Below, one piece after another: positions 9,211-17,396 of a DNA stretch of 29,214 nt. A program made the translations under genes and the position numbers. The stretch is from Onstottus_B sp049273855 (lineage in GTDB: Bacteria; Acidobacteriota; Blastocatellia; UBA7656). The first letter of the stretch is position 1. Each line of letters starts with the position of its first letter. The notes beneath the pieces are model-generated. The model searched no databases, was not told the DNA's origin, and saw nothing but the letters and a program-made list of their open reading frames with translations. The stretch is taken from positions 1-29,214 of the forward strand of contig JBASRN010000280.1 of assembly GCA_049273855.1 (NCBI GenBank), read 5' to 3'.

Positions 9211-10965
9211 TTACCTGGTGAATGTTATGGATTGACTCTCCCCGCCGTCGGGGTTCCGAAGCTTGATCTCGACTGCGACCCCGGATGGAAATGCCGATTT
9301 GGGCACGCGGGCGAGGAGTTTAGCGCCCTTTTGCTTGACCGGATAACCGGTACTTCCAACGACGACCGTTGCGCCCTTCTCAATGTCAATACCGAACAGA
9401 AAGAGTTTCTCGCTTCCCGCCTTGTACTGGACGCGAGTGAGGACGGGCTGGCTGGCCGTTATCACGGCGGTGAGAGCGCCGGCGGCGTTCAGGCGCCCTC
9501 CGGTTATCACGTAGGGCTGAAGCGAGTCCAGGACGTCAACACCGGCGAGGATTCTGCGCTTCAAAAGAATGGCGTTGTCATTCGGGTACTTCGATTTGAC
9601 CAGCGCAGCCACCCCGGAGACCAGGGCCGCCGACACAGAAGTCCCATCTGCTGTCGTGTACCAGTCGGCTGCGTTCTCAGAAGTCGAGCAGAGGGCGCAG
9701 TCTCCCCGGGCGGTGGTTGTAAGCACCGCGACGCCGGGCGCCGCGAGATGAACGGTGTGCTTGCCGAATCCCGAATTTATCTGAAACGGGTTGAGGGGCG
9801 GATGCCATATTTCGTCGTTAGAGTCCGACGCAGCCACCACGATCTGATTGGGCATCTGGTAAGCCGCGGGATAAATCTTGCTGAAATCGTGGTTGAAGCC
9901 TTCGTTACCGGCTATGCAGACGAGCAGAACTCCTGCGTCATTAGCCGCGCTGACCGCGTCCCGCAGGGCGAGGGCGGCCTCTTCGGGCACATCCTCCGGC
10001 GTCAAGTACGTCCTCCAGCTGGCGTTGATTATCGACGCTCCGGCCACGATCGAGTAGATAAAGGAGCGAGCGCCATCGGCCACGGTTGCGTCGAAGTCTT
10101 GAGGATCCGCCCCCGTTTTGGTGAAGAAGCGAACGGGCAGGATCTTTGATTGTGTAACGCCGGCAATGCCAACGTTGTTGTTGATCTCAGCCGCTATGAC
10201 TCCGGCCATCTGAGTGCCGTGTCCGACGACGTCGTTGACGTCCGGGCTCGAACCCGCGACGGAGTATCCGTGCACGTCGTCGACGAAGCCATTGTTATCG
10301 TCGTCAATGCCGTTGCCCGAAATCTCACCCGGGTTCGTGTAGATGTTTCGCGTCAGGTCCGGATGAGCCGTATCTACGCCTGTGTCGCTCAACCCGATTA
10401 TGACATCGGGGCTTCCGGTTGTAGTCTCCCACGCAACGTAGGCCTTAATGTCCGCGTTTGGCGTGCCCACTAAACCTCCAACGACCTGTCCCTGATTCAA
10501 TAGGGACCACTGGCGGGCAAAGTCCGGGTCGTTAGGCCTGAATGTGCCGGGCTTTATTCGATAGTTCGGTTCGGCGTATTCAACGTCCCCGCGCGATTTC
10601 AGCCCGTCGATTATTGAATCCAGATCCGCGCCGGCGTCAAACTTGAGCACGAATACGCGGTCCAGCCCGCGGCCTGAGATGATCTCCGCCACTCTGCCAA
10701 TGAGGGCGCCGGAAAAGAGCGGCTCAGGGACCCGGTCGGTTGCCAGTTGATGATATTCGCCGGCGAGGGTTTGAACGCGCGCCAGCCGCTCGCCGCGATC
10801 TGGCGAGCTTAATGCCGGTGCGCCGTGCTTGAGTTTGACGATGACTTCGCCGGGTGCGCAGGCGCGCGCGTCGATCCGGTGCTTGCGTGCAGCGACGTGC
10901 GATCGAGGCGCTACCGCAACCAGACAAAGGAGCAGGGCTACCGTGAGGATTTGAAATCTGCGCAT
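9211..10965 (-). CDS. Exported subtilisin-like serine protease (S8) with prodomain
   Basis: The protein has 584 residues. An N-terminal signal peptide (about 1-26) is followed by an inhibitor-I9-like propeptide (APGEVIVKLK near 37; DVEYAEPNYRIK near 127-138). The S8 catalytic domain carries Asp194 (DTGVDTAHPDL), His249 (GHGTQMAGV), oxyanion Asn354 (AGNEG) and Ser443 (DGTSVSAALVSG). An Asp/Asn-rich stretch GNGIDDDNNGFVDD (217-230) probably binds calcium. The last 80 or so residues look like an IPT/TIG-type immunoglobulin-like module. The catalytic set is complete, so the enzyme should be active after secretion and prodomain removal. It is the first gene of a cluster that continues into the sigma54 activator, an unusual pairing. 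A good promoter lies directly upstream (10988-11016). Confidence 0.96.
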   Translation of the reverse strand: MRRFQILTVALLLCLVAVAPRSHVAARKHRIDARACAPGEVIVKLKHGAPALSSPDRGERLARVQTLAGEYHQLATDRVPEPLFSGALIGRVAEIISGRGLDRVFVLKFDAGADLDSIIDGLKSRGDVEYAEPNYRIKPGTFRPNDPDFARQWSLLNQGQVVGGLVGTPNADIKAYVAWETTTGSPDVIIGLSDTGVDTAHPDLTRNIYTNPGEISGNGIDDDNNGFVDDVHGYSVAGSSPDVNDVVGHGTQMAGVIAAEINNNVGIAGVTQSKILPVRFFTKTGADPQDFDATVADGARSFIYSIVAGASIINASWRTYLTPEDVPEEAALALRDAVSAANDAGVLLVCIAGNEGFNHDFSKIYPAAYQMPNQIVVAASDSNDEIWHPPLNPFQINSGFGKHTVHLAAPGVAVLTTTARGDCALCSTSENAADWYTTADGTSVSAALVSGVAALVKSKYPNDNAILLKRRILAGVDVLDSLQPYVITGGRLNAAGALTAVITASQPVLTRVQYKAGSEKLFLFGIDIEKGATVVVGSTGYPVKQKGAKLLARVPKSAFPSGVAVEIKLRNPDGGESQSITFTR

Positions 10966-10987
10966 ATTTGTTTAAACCGGTTCCTTG

Positions 10988-11016
10988 CTTATAACCCAAG
11001 GGGTCTGCTTTTTCAA
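10988..11016 (-). promoter_or_regulatory. Sigma70-type promoter for the protease-regulator operon
   Basis: On the minus strand TTGAAA (11016-11011) and TATAAG (10993-10988) are separated by exactly 17 nt. Transcription would start about 15-20 nt before the protease ATG at 10965, giving a short leader. The rest of 10966-11267 shows nothing else I can name. Confidence 0.55.
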
Positions 11017-11267
11017 TAGCTTCGCCGTGTGCGGAGGTGTTTGGCGATTAGAATGGCGCTCGGTCTGATAGCGACTTCTTAGAAGGTAAAGCTGAAGTCT
11101 AGCGGCCCGCCGTTGCTTATGCATTGCATTCGCCGATTGCTTGCCGGCATCCTAAACCGGATAATGATGGTACGCGAACCCAGGTCATCACAAGCTGAGG
11201 ATTCTTCTCGCTTGAGTGGTCAGCGTCGGTAATCAGGTTGACCTAATACACACAAAGGAGTCATGAA

Positions 11268-11699
11268 ATGAAAAAACGCAGGATGTTCCAAAAGTCGATT
11301 CTTGCGATGAGTGCGCTGCTGCTTATCTTTGATTGCGCTCTCGCCGCAACCCCTCAAAGAGATCGTTATCGCGATCGAGGTGGCCGATGGGAGTATCTCG
11401 GACAAGCGCACGTCGATGGCAGAGCGGATCACGACAGAATCTCGGTGAATTCAAACCGGTCCTTCAGGTCAATATTGCTTGAAGTCCAGGGTGGCGCAGT
11501 TGAGTTCAACCGCGTTGTCGTCCATTTCGAGAACGGTGGCGACCACGAAATGGAGGTGCGCGACAGAGTCCCATCCGGCGGCAGGACGCGCGCCATCGAT
11601 CTGCCTGGTGACCGGCGCAACATTAGAAGCGTCGAGCTGTGGTATGAAAGGGGCAATTGGAGGCGCCGGCCAACCGTGAAGCTCTATGGACGACGTTGA
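11268..11699 (+). CDS. Small exported protein, DUF2541-like
   Basis: The protein has 143 residues and an N-terminal signal peptide (MKKRRMFQKSILAMSALLLIFDCALA). The mature part is Arg-rich and beta-patterned: WEYLGQAHVDGRADHDRISV, then VVVHFENGGDHEMEVRDRVPSGG, then IDLPGDRRNIRSVELWYERGN. This spacing of W-LG, D-D-I, F-NG, IDLPG-R-I and a C-terminal V-LYG matches what I recall of DUF2541-like proteins of unknown function; the assignment is from memory. The start is set by AAAGGAG at 11254-11260, 7 nt from the ATG at 11268. Another ATG at 11263 would terminate after two codons. It stands alone on the plus strand, followed by a strong hairpin. Confidence 0.85.
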   Translation: MKKRRMFQKSILAMSALLLIFDCALAATPQRDRYRDRGGRWEYLGQAHVDGRADHDRISVNSNRSFRSILLEVQGGAVEFNRVVVHFENGGDHEMEVRDRVPSGGRTRAIDLPGDRRNIRSVELWYERGNWRRRPTVKLYGRR

Positions 11700-11710
11700 A
11701 CCCGGGCTTC

Positions 11711-11743
11711 AGAGAGGCAGCCAAACGATATGGCTGCCTCTCT
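11711..11743. terminator. Hairpin with 13-bp perfect stem between convergent genes
   Basis: AGAGAGGCAGCCA (11711-11723) pairs perfectly with TGGCTGCCTCTCT (11731-11743) around a 7-nt loop. It starts 11 nt after the stop of the DUF2541-like gene and faces the end of the convergent DUF1570-like gene. No long T-run follows on either strand, so it may end transcription in both directions less efficiently or mainly protect the 3' end of the mRNA. Confidence 0.65.
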
Positions 11744-11855
11744 CGTGGCTAACCAACCAGGCGCAGGCCGCAGAATCCGGGAGTATGCATGCTTGTTCTT
11801 GGCGTACCTTCACCGAGGATGAAGGGCCGGTGTGAGGACGCAAGAATGCCAGCCA

Positions 11856-13781
11856 TTATTTTCTGAACTCGACGGCCACGGCGTCGCCCGAGAACTTTCC
11901 ACCGCTGACCGGCTTGTAGTGAATGAAGGCGGCCAGGTTGATCGGCCCGCATCCGATCCGCGGATTCAGTTGCGGGTCTTGGGTTAGGAATTGAAGCTTG
12001 TTCGGATCGGTCACCGTGAACCGCAACAGGTTCTCGCCCGCTTTGACCGCGAGCACCATGCCCGCGCCGCATTCAATGGCGGCAAGAGTGCCGGCCATAA
12101 CCTCCGTTCCAGCGAACTTCTTCGTGGGTTTTGCGGTCGAAAAAACCCGGTCTGGTTTGTCGATCGATGGTTCTGCCTGGCCGGTTGCCTCATCGCCTTT
12201 CCGCCTCAGCCGCGGCCGCTCTTTGGGCTCGGTTGACGATGCGGCAGGCGGTTGGCCGGCTTGAAACGAGCTGGCGCTTGTATCGCGTCGCGAGTAGCTC
12301 TCGATCAGGCTGAGGATAGATTGGGCTTGTGCTTTGACTCCTGGCTCATCGTCCTCAGTCAGCAACGGCTCGATCGTCTTCTTTGCTGCGGCGTAGTCCT
12401 GCATTCGCAGTTGGAGCTGCGCGAGCGTAAGCGCGAAGCGTCTGTTCTGAGGTTCAAGGCCGAGCGCGGTCTTCAACGCATCTATACCCTCACCGAGCCT
12501 TTCGCCTGACGCCAGATAAACAAAAGCGAGAAGGTTGTAAGCTGGCGCGAACCCGGGCATCAACTTGATCGAAGTCTTCAACTCATCGATCATCGTCTCC
12601 GCCAGGTCGTGGTGAATGAGAGAGACGCTCCCGCGATCGCCCATCAGTTCACGCTGAAGCGATTCGGCGTAGTAATAATGCACGAGGTGGTTCTGCGACC
12701 CGAGCGCCGCGGCTTGTTTGAAGTGGTCTTTGGCCTCGGAGTATTTGTTCCGACGCATCGCGACGAAGCCGCGCCCCTCATAGGGACCCGCGAGTTTGGA
12801 ATCGAGCGCGATGGCCTGACCGAAGTAGCCCTCCGCATCTTCGAGCCGGTCGATGCGCATCAGCAGATTGCCGAGATTGTATTGGACTTCGGCATCGGGG
12901 ATGGAACGAACAGACACTTCCTTTTCGCCTTCAGTCGAGTCCATCGTAAAAATCATCCCGGGGTAGGAATCCTTTCCGATGTATCGCCGCAACTCTTTCT
13001 CCATTGTTGCAAAGTCCGTCTTAAACGCCTCAGAAAATGCTCGCTCAACATTCACTCCACGTCCGAGCGAAAGGACAAACTGGATGAGCTGTGGCTGGCG
13101 AGCGTGGTTGTTGCCGTACATCAGGTAATGAACAAGCGCCCAGGACTCCGCGTAAAAGACCCCTTGCTTATCGCGTTCGTTATAGACCGGTGAGCTGTGC
13201 GCGACACTAAAAAGAGTCTCAAATGGAACGAACTTGTTCTCTCGAAGCAGCATCACGTGGTGTGTCAGCGGCTTTCCGATCGAGACTTCGTTCTTCTTGA
13301 CGTCGAAGGTCGAATAGAACTCGGCCACGCCTTCTTTCAGCCACACCGGCCACGCAATAGGAGTATACGCGGTGAACAGATGCGTGTATTCGTGGAAGAT
13401 CACCGCCATCGGGTGCTCCGCGCGAGCGTTCATGTCGAGCGCAATGAGGTTCTCATCTTCGCTTCGCTGGAAGAAACCGGACAGGTTGGCGGGCTTGCCG
13501 TTGTAAAGCGGCTTGAACGGCTTGAACGCTCCGTCACTCTTGAAGACAACGACTGTGATCGGCACAGGCGCGACGAGGGACGTGTTAGTCAGCTTCGAGA
13601 TAATCACGCGGAACTGTTCGAGCTTTAACGCGAGCTGACGGGTGTCGCCTTCGTCGCCGTTGCTGACGATGTTGAAGTTCTTCGTCCGCAGGCCGATCCA
13701 TTTGTCCTTAGCCGGCGCGGATGACGCGGCCAGAAGCACAACCGCGCACGCTACGAACGCGAGAGGAAAAAGACGTTTCAT
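11856..13781 (-). CDS. Exported DUF1570/peptidase-MA-like protein with TPRs
   Basis: The protein has 641 residues. A signal peptide (MKRLFPLAFVACAVVLLAASSAPA) is followed by a gluzincin-type metallopeptidase-like domain with HEYTH at 130-134 and a downstream WLKEGVAEFYS (147-157) that supplies the expected third zinc ligand, a glutamate. A TPR region runs from roughly residue 290 to 490 (VQYNLGNLLMRIDRLEDAEGYF and similar). After a Pro/Ser/Arg-rich linker, a C-terminal domain of about 90 residues contains ECGAGM and GCGPI. The zinc motif is intact, so proteolysis in the periplasm is possible, though substrates for this family are unknown to me. GGAG lies about 8 nt before the ATG. It is probably a single-gene unit, with 168 nt separating it from the XRE regulator upstream. 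Confidence 0.92.
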   Translation of the reverse strand: MKRLFPLAFVACAVVLLAASSAPAKDKWIGLRTKNFNIVSNGDEGDTRQLALKLEQFRVIISKLTNTSLVAPVPITVVVFKSDGAFKPFKPLYNGKPANLSGFFQRSEDENLIALDMNARAEHPMAVIFHEYTHLFTAYTPIAWPVWLKEGVAEFYSTFDVKKNEVSIGKPLTHHVMLLRENKFVPFETLFSVAHSSPVYNERDKQGVFYAESWALVHYLMYGNNHARQPQLIQFVLSLGRGVNVERAFSEAFKTDFATMEKELRRYIGKDSYPGMIFTMDSTEGEKEVSVRSIPDAEVQYNLGNLLMRIDRLEDAEGYFGQAIALDSKLAGPYEGRGFVAMRRNKYSEAKDHFKQAAALGSQNHLVHYYYAESLQRELMGDRGSVSLIHHDLAETMIDELKTSIKLMPGFAPAYNLLAFVYLASGERLGEGIDALKTALGLEPQNRRFALTLAQLQLRMQDYAAAKKTIEPLLTEDDEPGVKAQAQSILSLIESYSRRDTSASSFQAGQPPAASSTEPKERPRLRRKGDEATGQAEPSIDKPDRVFSTAKPTKKFAGTEVMAGTLAAIECGAGMVLAVKAGENLLRFTVTDPNKLQFLTQDPQLNPRIGCGPINLAAFIHYKPVSGGKFSGDAVAVEFRK

Positions 13782-13949
13782 AATCTCACTCCAGAGAACT
13801 CATGTCAGAGAGGCGCAGAAACCCGAGTTTGTTTTTTTCTTAGCCGGGGCGAGCAAGACAGCAACTGCGGACATCCGTCTCGGAGCTTCATTCTTGCCGA
13901 ACCACGTCGCGAAGGGCAAGCGGATCCGAAGTCAGGGTGGCGGCTTACG

Positions 13950-15440
13950 CTACAACGAAGCAAGCTCGGTTTCGATCTCGTCGCGCGACTGTTGAAGCTG
14001 GAGCAGGAGCGGAGGCGCCGCGCGCTCCCCGCACTCCTGGGGTGTCAGCCTGCATCGCTCGCAGGTGCCGTCAATATCCAGACGGGTGATTCGTTTGTCT
14101 CTTGCGAACTTAACCACGCGCTCGAAATCCTCATCGCAGCGGAAGCCGAGCGAGACCGAAGATTCGGCCGACGGGTTCAGCGTCAGGCGCCGCGCCATCG
14201 CGATGCATAGATATCGCGCGTCGCTTTCGACAAAACGGGAAAGCTGCGCGTCGACTATCGGCTCATCGCCGGCTCCGCCGTTCGCAGGTTTGCCCCGGAG
14301 TTGATCGAGGATTCTTATAGCAAGCCAGCGCCGGCAATAGTGCTCGTCTACTCCGGTTCCTCCGGGGATCAACACCTGCGACATATTCAGGTGTTTCACC
14401 AGCCGGTACTCGCTGCCTTCGTGATTGAACCGCAAAAAGTGCAGCTTGATCCCGAAGTACTGAGGCAGCACCTCGGTCAGCCTGTACATGAGGATTTCAG
14501 GTGTCACTTCATACTTGTCCAGAAAGCTCCGAAAGCGATCCGGCCGCCACCGATCAAGCGCGAAGAACTTCTGGACATCGGCAAGCAAGGGTTCACGGTT
14601 TATCAGCAACGCGCCCGCGAAGTACGACGCTTTGAAATCGTTCAGCACCTGCTCGAATGAATCGACGCGCTCAGGCGCACTGGTCATCGCCCGCTCCTTG
14701 AGCCCCAGCGCCTGATAGCCGATCTCGCGCGCAAGAATAAATTTCTTTTGAAGTTGATTAAGGGCGGGGTTGATCAACAGAGTCGGCGGGCTCTTCTTCT
14801 TTGTCACAAGCACGGATCGGAAGTGCTGAAGTGGCGGGTGCAGGCTCAACCCCCGGTCGTCGAGGCGATAACCGAAGCGACCCTCGATCACAGATCGCAG
14901 GTCGTCGTAGCTGGGAGTCGGACCTGACTTGATCTTCGCATCGCGCGTGAACTCGTCAACCGCGTTCTCGATTTCGGGGAAGTAGTTCTCGTTCAGCTCC
15001 TGATACGATCTGAGCGCCGCGCGGTAGAAGTGCTCGACCCCGATGTTGTACCGCTCGGCTATGCCAAGCAGCGCGCTGACCAGCGCGCTGGCCTCAGCGG
15101 GCTGGCGGGTCATCAGCTCTACAACGTGGCTGGCCGATATGCCAAACAGGTGATACGGAAAATTGTGAAGCAACGGCGAACCGAGAAAGCCGGCCAACGG
15201 GCTCAGCTCCTGATCCAGCCGTATTGAAACAAGATCGTCATAGCTGCGTCCAAGCGCTTCAGCAAGCCGCTCGATCTTCTCCGCCTTGGGGTACTTCTTG
15301 CCGTGTTCGATCTCGGTGAGATAAGGGGTTGACAGCTTCGCCCGAACACCGAGATCAGTCAGTGAGAGGCCAGCTTGCTCGCGGTACTGGCGGAGCTTCA
15401 TGCCAAGAATGACTTTGTGGTTCAGGGCCATCAGATTCAT
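13950..15440 (-). CDS. XRE-family regulator with degenerate ImmA/IrrE domain (RamB/PrpR-like)
   Basis: The ATG at 15440 gives 496 residues (MNLMALNHKVILGMKLRQYR...). An upstream TTG at 15518 would add 26 residues, but it overlaps the likely -35 element, so I reject it. Residues 12-64 form a Cro/C1-type HTH (LRQYREQAGLSLTDLG...STPYLTEIEHGKKYP). The central domain aligns in layout with IrrE/M78 peptidases, but the zinc-binding HExxH is replaced by REIGY (AREIGYQ, 237-243), so it should not be a protease. The C-terminal part has four cysteines (Cys435, Cys460, Cys463, Cys470) with a TCERC pair, a layout reminiscent of the RamB/PrpR family of acyl-CoA or short-chain carbon regulators. Metal or Fe-S binding by these cysteines is inference. 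No clear Shine-Dalgarno is visible. A direct repeat overlapping its promoter suggests autoregulation. Confidence 0.9.
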   Translation of the reverse strand: MNLMALNHKVILGMKLRQYREQAGLSLTDLGVRAKLSTPYLTEIEHGKKYPKAEKIERLAEALGRSYDDLVSIRLDQELSPLAGFLGSPLLHNFPYHLFGISASHVVELMTRQPAEASALVSALLGIAERYNIGVEHFYRAALRSYQELNENYFPEIENAVDEFTRDAKIKSGPTPSYDDLRSVIEGRFGYRLDDRGLSLHPPLQHFRSVLVTKKKSPPTLLINPALNQLQKKFILAREIGYQALGLKERAMTSAPERVDSFEQVLNDFKASYFAGALLINREPLLADVQKFFALDRWRPDRFRSFLDKYEVTPEILMYRLTEVLPQYFGIKLHFLRFNHEGSEYRLVKHLNMSQVLIPGGTGVDEHYCRRWLAIRILDQLRGKPANGGAGDEPIVDAQLSRFVESDARYLCIAMARRLTLNPSAESSVSLGFRCDEDFERVVKFARDKRITRLDIDGTCERCRLTPQECGERAAPPLLLQLQQSRDEIETELASL

Positions 15441-15489
15441 TCGTGCGGTGCGGACGCATACGAGTGAGAGGCTCGCTGGCTTAAGTCTC

Positions 15490-15518
15490 AAGCTAACAAC
15501 CGGTCTTTCAAAAGTCAA
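15490..15518 (-). promoter_or_regulatory. Promoter of the XRE regulator gene
   Basis: On the minus strand TTGACT (15518-15513) and TAGCTT (15495-15490) are 17 nt apart. Transcription would begin near 15483, about 43 nt before the ATG at 15440. The -35 falls inside the tandem repeat at 15514-15545. Confidence 0.4.
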
Positions 15519-15545
15519 CGCATCGTGCAGTCAACGCATTGCGCA
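15514..15545. repeat. Tandem 16-bp direct repeat, candidate operator
   Basis: Two adjacent 16-nt units, 15514-15529 and 15530-15545, both start GTCAACGCAT and differ at two positions (14 of 16 match). They overlap and lie just upstream of the -35 of the XRE regulator, which is where a self-binding site would be expected. Confidence 0.5.
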
Positions 15546-15579
15546 CCGCGCGCGCGGCAGGATTTCTCGGTAGCAACGA

Positions 15580-15828
15580 GCCCGATTACCGGGCCCTCTT
15601 CCCCAACTGCCGTTGGGGGTGACAACCACGTAGTGATTGCATGTTTATAGCAAGAGGGGGGCGCGGATGCTCACTCCCTTAGGAGTGAAATGCGTTTGAC
15701 GGCGAGCCGCCACATTGAACTCCTGACGGAGTTCGCGCAGCCTCACGCCTCGCTACTATAAACAACGAACTCCTAACGGAGTCCCGCCGCGCAAATGTCC
15801 AAACCCAGGAGCCCGATTAATCGGGCCC
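15580..15828. repeat. Intergenic repeat cassette with palindromic ends and three hairpins
   Basis: The ends are near-identical: GCCCGATTACCGGGCCC (15580-15596) and GCCCGATTAATCGGGCCC (15811-15828); the second contains a perfect 16-bp palindrome. Inside are CCCCAAC/GTTGGGG (15601-15618), an inverted pair TGTTTATAG (15642-15650) and CTATAAACA (15756-15764), and three ACTCC-N4-GGAGT-type hairpins at 15671-15687, 15717-15734 and 15767-15784. It contains no gene and occupies most of the 533-nt gap between the XRE gene and the next exported protein. A non-autonomous mobile element or intergenic repeat family is inferred. Confidence 0.6.
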
Positions 15829-15973
15829 CCCGGCAGGGCAGGTATCCCAGGTGGCAGAGTGTTGAGTTAACTGACGCCGTTTTTGACGGCCTTGCGCTCT
15901 CTTGTTTCGTGCTTGTGCGAGGTGTGTGGCCAGGTCTTTGCCGGCGAGAATCACTTAGCCGAGGTCGAGGCGA

Positions 15974-16423
15974 TCACTCCAATCGAGTGCCGCTGAACGA
16001 TCCATTCGAGGTGTCATACAGAGAGGGATTGTTGCTATTGGGCGTGTCCCACATGACTATGACGGTGCCCTTTTTAATCTGCGCGCCGCCATCTTTGATC
16101 TTGCCCGTCAAGATCAAGGATGCGCACGGGCCGTCATCGGCGCACGGAAGCTCGTAGGCAACCGAAACTTTCTTTCCAACTTGCCGCCAGGCCCCGCCGA
16201 CTGCGCGGCCTTCGAAGTCGGTGATTGTCATCCTTCCGTGCAAGCTTGCTCCGCGTGGGCTCGCGTCAACATTTACGGTGAAGATCAGCTTGTTGTTGCT
16301 GCCGGGAGACTCGGGGATCGTGACCGTCAGAATCCAGCGACCGGGAAACTTCGGCGCCGCAAAGACAGGCGACGCTGCTGCAAGCAGGACCGCAAGTGAA
16401 ATAAGGACTAATCGCTTCAGCAT
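15974..16423 (-). CDS. Small exported beta-rich protein, paralogue of the next gene upstream
   Basis: The protein has 149 residues from the chosen ATG at 16423 (MLKRLVLISLAVLLAAASPVFA, a signal peptide). An in-frame ATG three codons earlier at 16432 is possible; GGGATGG lies just before 16423. The mature part reads FPGRWILTV, then GGAWRQVGKKVSVAYELPC, then DDGPCASLILTGKI. This matches in order the upstream gene's LAGEWIVT, GVWRVDGNRFSTTFQLWC, GGPCGSIVMRGEF. Two cysteines five residues apart (C-x4-GPC region) may form a disulfide. It sits 43 nt after the upstream paralogue and is probably cotranscribed. Function not recognised. Confidence 0.85.
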   Translation of the reverse strand: MLKRLVLISLAVLLAAASPVFAAPKFPGRWILTVTIPESPGSNNKLIFTVNVDASPRGASLHGRMTITDFEGRAVGGAWRQVGKKVSVAYELPCADDGPCASLILTGKIKDGGAQIKKGTVIVMWDTPNSNNPSLYDTSNGSFSGTRLE

Positions 16424-16466
16424 GAAAACCATCCCGGCCGATTTGCCTATCGACTTCCGATTCCAG

Positions 16467-16979
16467 TCAATTAGCGTCACCCGTCGAGCCCGTGGCAACC
16501 CGGTCGCCCCGGAATGAAAACGTCCATGTGTCGAAGCCGATGGGGCTGTTGGGATCCGCTACATCGAAGAAGGCGGTCATTGTCCCTCTGATCCGGTCGT
16601 CGCGCACAAACTCGCCGCGCATCACGATAGACCCGCAAGGTCCTCCGGAGTTCGGGCACCACAGTTGAAACGTCGTGCTGAATCGGTTTCCATCAACACG
16701 CCACACGCCCAGTGGTCTTACGTTAGGCCCTGCGTCTTCGCGCAGGACCAAGCCGGTGCGAATTTCGCCGTCTTGCTCGAAGACCATGTCTCTCTCGGGA
16801 AACCCGAGTGTGTTGCCCCGGGGGGAGAACAGTTCGCCGTTGATCGGACTCGACGTCACAATCCACTCACCCGCTAGAGTCCGCTCGCTTTGCACACGTG
16901 CTTTCGGATTGACCGCGTATCCGGACGCCAACGAAAAGACGATCAGCAACAACGCGACGATTCTAGCGGATTTCACCAT
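16467..16979 (-). CDS. Small exported beta-rich protein, paralogue of the downstream gene
   Basis: The protein has 170 residues starting at the ATG at 16979 (MVKSARIVALLLIVFSLASGYA, a signal peptide). AAGGA lies about 9 nt upstream, which favours this start over the in-frame ATG at 17006. The core shares with its neighbour the order G-W-I-V-T, W-R-x-x-G, L-x-C-x5-GPC-x-S and a G-x-[FI] strand, so the two arose by duplication and then diverged strongly. A GLVLRED...PLGVWRVDG segment is specific to this copy. Likely periplasmic or surface-exposed; no enzyme motif seen. Confidence 0.85.
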   Translation of the reverse strand: MVKSARIVALLLIVFSLASGYAVNPKARVQSERTLAGEWIVTSSPINGELFSPRGNTLGFPERDMVFEQDGEIRTGLVLREDAGPNVRPLGVWRVDGNRFSTTFQLWCPNSGGPCGSIVMRGEFVRDDRIRGTMTAFFDVADPNSPIGFDTWTFSFRGDRVATGSTGDAN

Positions 16980-17006
16980 GCATTGTGTTCCTTGTGATGC
17001 AGTCAT

Positions 17007-17034
17007 GAAATACCAGCGCGCCGACCGCAGTCAA
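17007..17034 (-). promoter_or_regulatory. Possible promoter of the paralogous exported pair
   Basis: On the minus strand TTGACT (17034-17029) and TATTTC (17012-17007) are 16 nt apart. The -35 is good and the -10 is weak. Confidence 0.25.
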
Positions 17035-17055
17035 GTCTCGAAGCGTCGGACACCC

Positions 17056-17139
17056 GCACGGGCGTCGCCCCGAGGGCGTCCCTTCGTCGTCGCCTGTTGA
17101 AACTCTCACAACGAAGGGCCCTCGGAGGGACGCCCGTAC
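17056..17139. repeat. GC-rich inverted repeat, GTACGGGCGTCCCTC family, copy 1
   Basis: The left arm starts at 17056 with GCACGGGCGTCGCCCCGAGG and runs to about 17087. The right arm at 17111-17139 is its imperfect reverse complement and ends GGGACGCCCGTAC. A short central loop separates them. The same arm sequence recurs at 23685-23769 and 29177-29214, so this is a dispersed family. It contains no gene. Confidence 0.7.
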
Positions 17140-17300
17140 AGGACAGCGTCTATAGCACGGCTGACCGGTAGTAGCGGTCCCGGCAATTGAAAGCTTCTTT
17201 ACCCGGCTTTATCAATCCGCCGAATGTCGGGATAATGCTGCGTCTATCCAGACAAACATGTCAGAATCACAAGACGCTTTAGGATAAGGGGTTGCCGTTC

Positions 17301-17362
17301 GTAGCGCACGCTGCTCAGCTTGCGGCCGGCGGTAGTAACGCACGCTGCCAGCGTGCGGCCGG
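17301..17362. repeat. Two direct copies of a GC-rich palindromic unit
   Basis: GTAGCGCACGCTGC (from 17301) and GTAACGCACGCTGC (from 17334) begin two similar units of about 29 nt, each ending in TGCGGCCGG. The second contains GCACGCTG/CAGCGTGC around one base (17339-17355), a near-perfect palindrome. They lie just upstream of the SDR gene. Confidence 0.6.
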
Positions 17363-17396
17363 GCGAGCGTGATTTCAGAATCGACGAGGGACCGCA

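Noticed and set aside
8974..10149. Long plus-strand frames opposite the protease and activator genes
   Set aside because: They mirror codon structure of the real minus-strand genes, and show no domain or ribosome-binding site.
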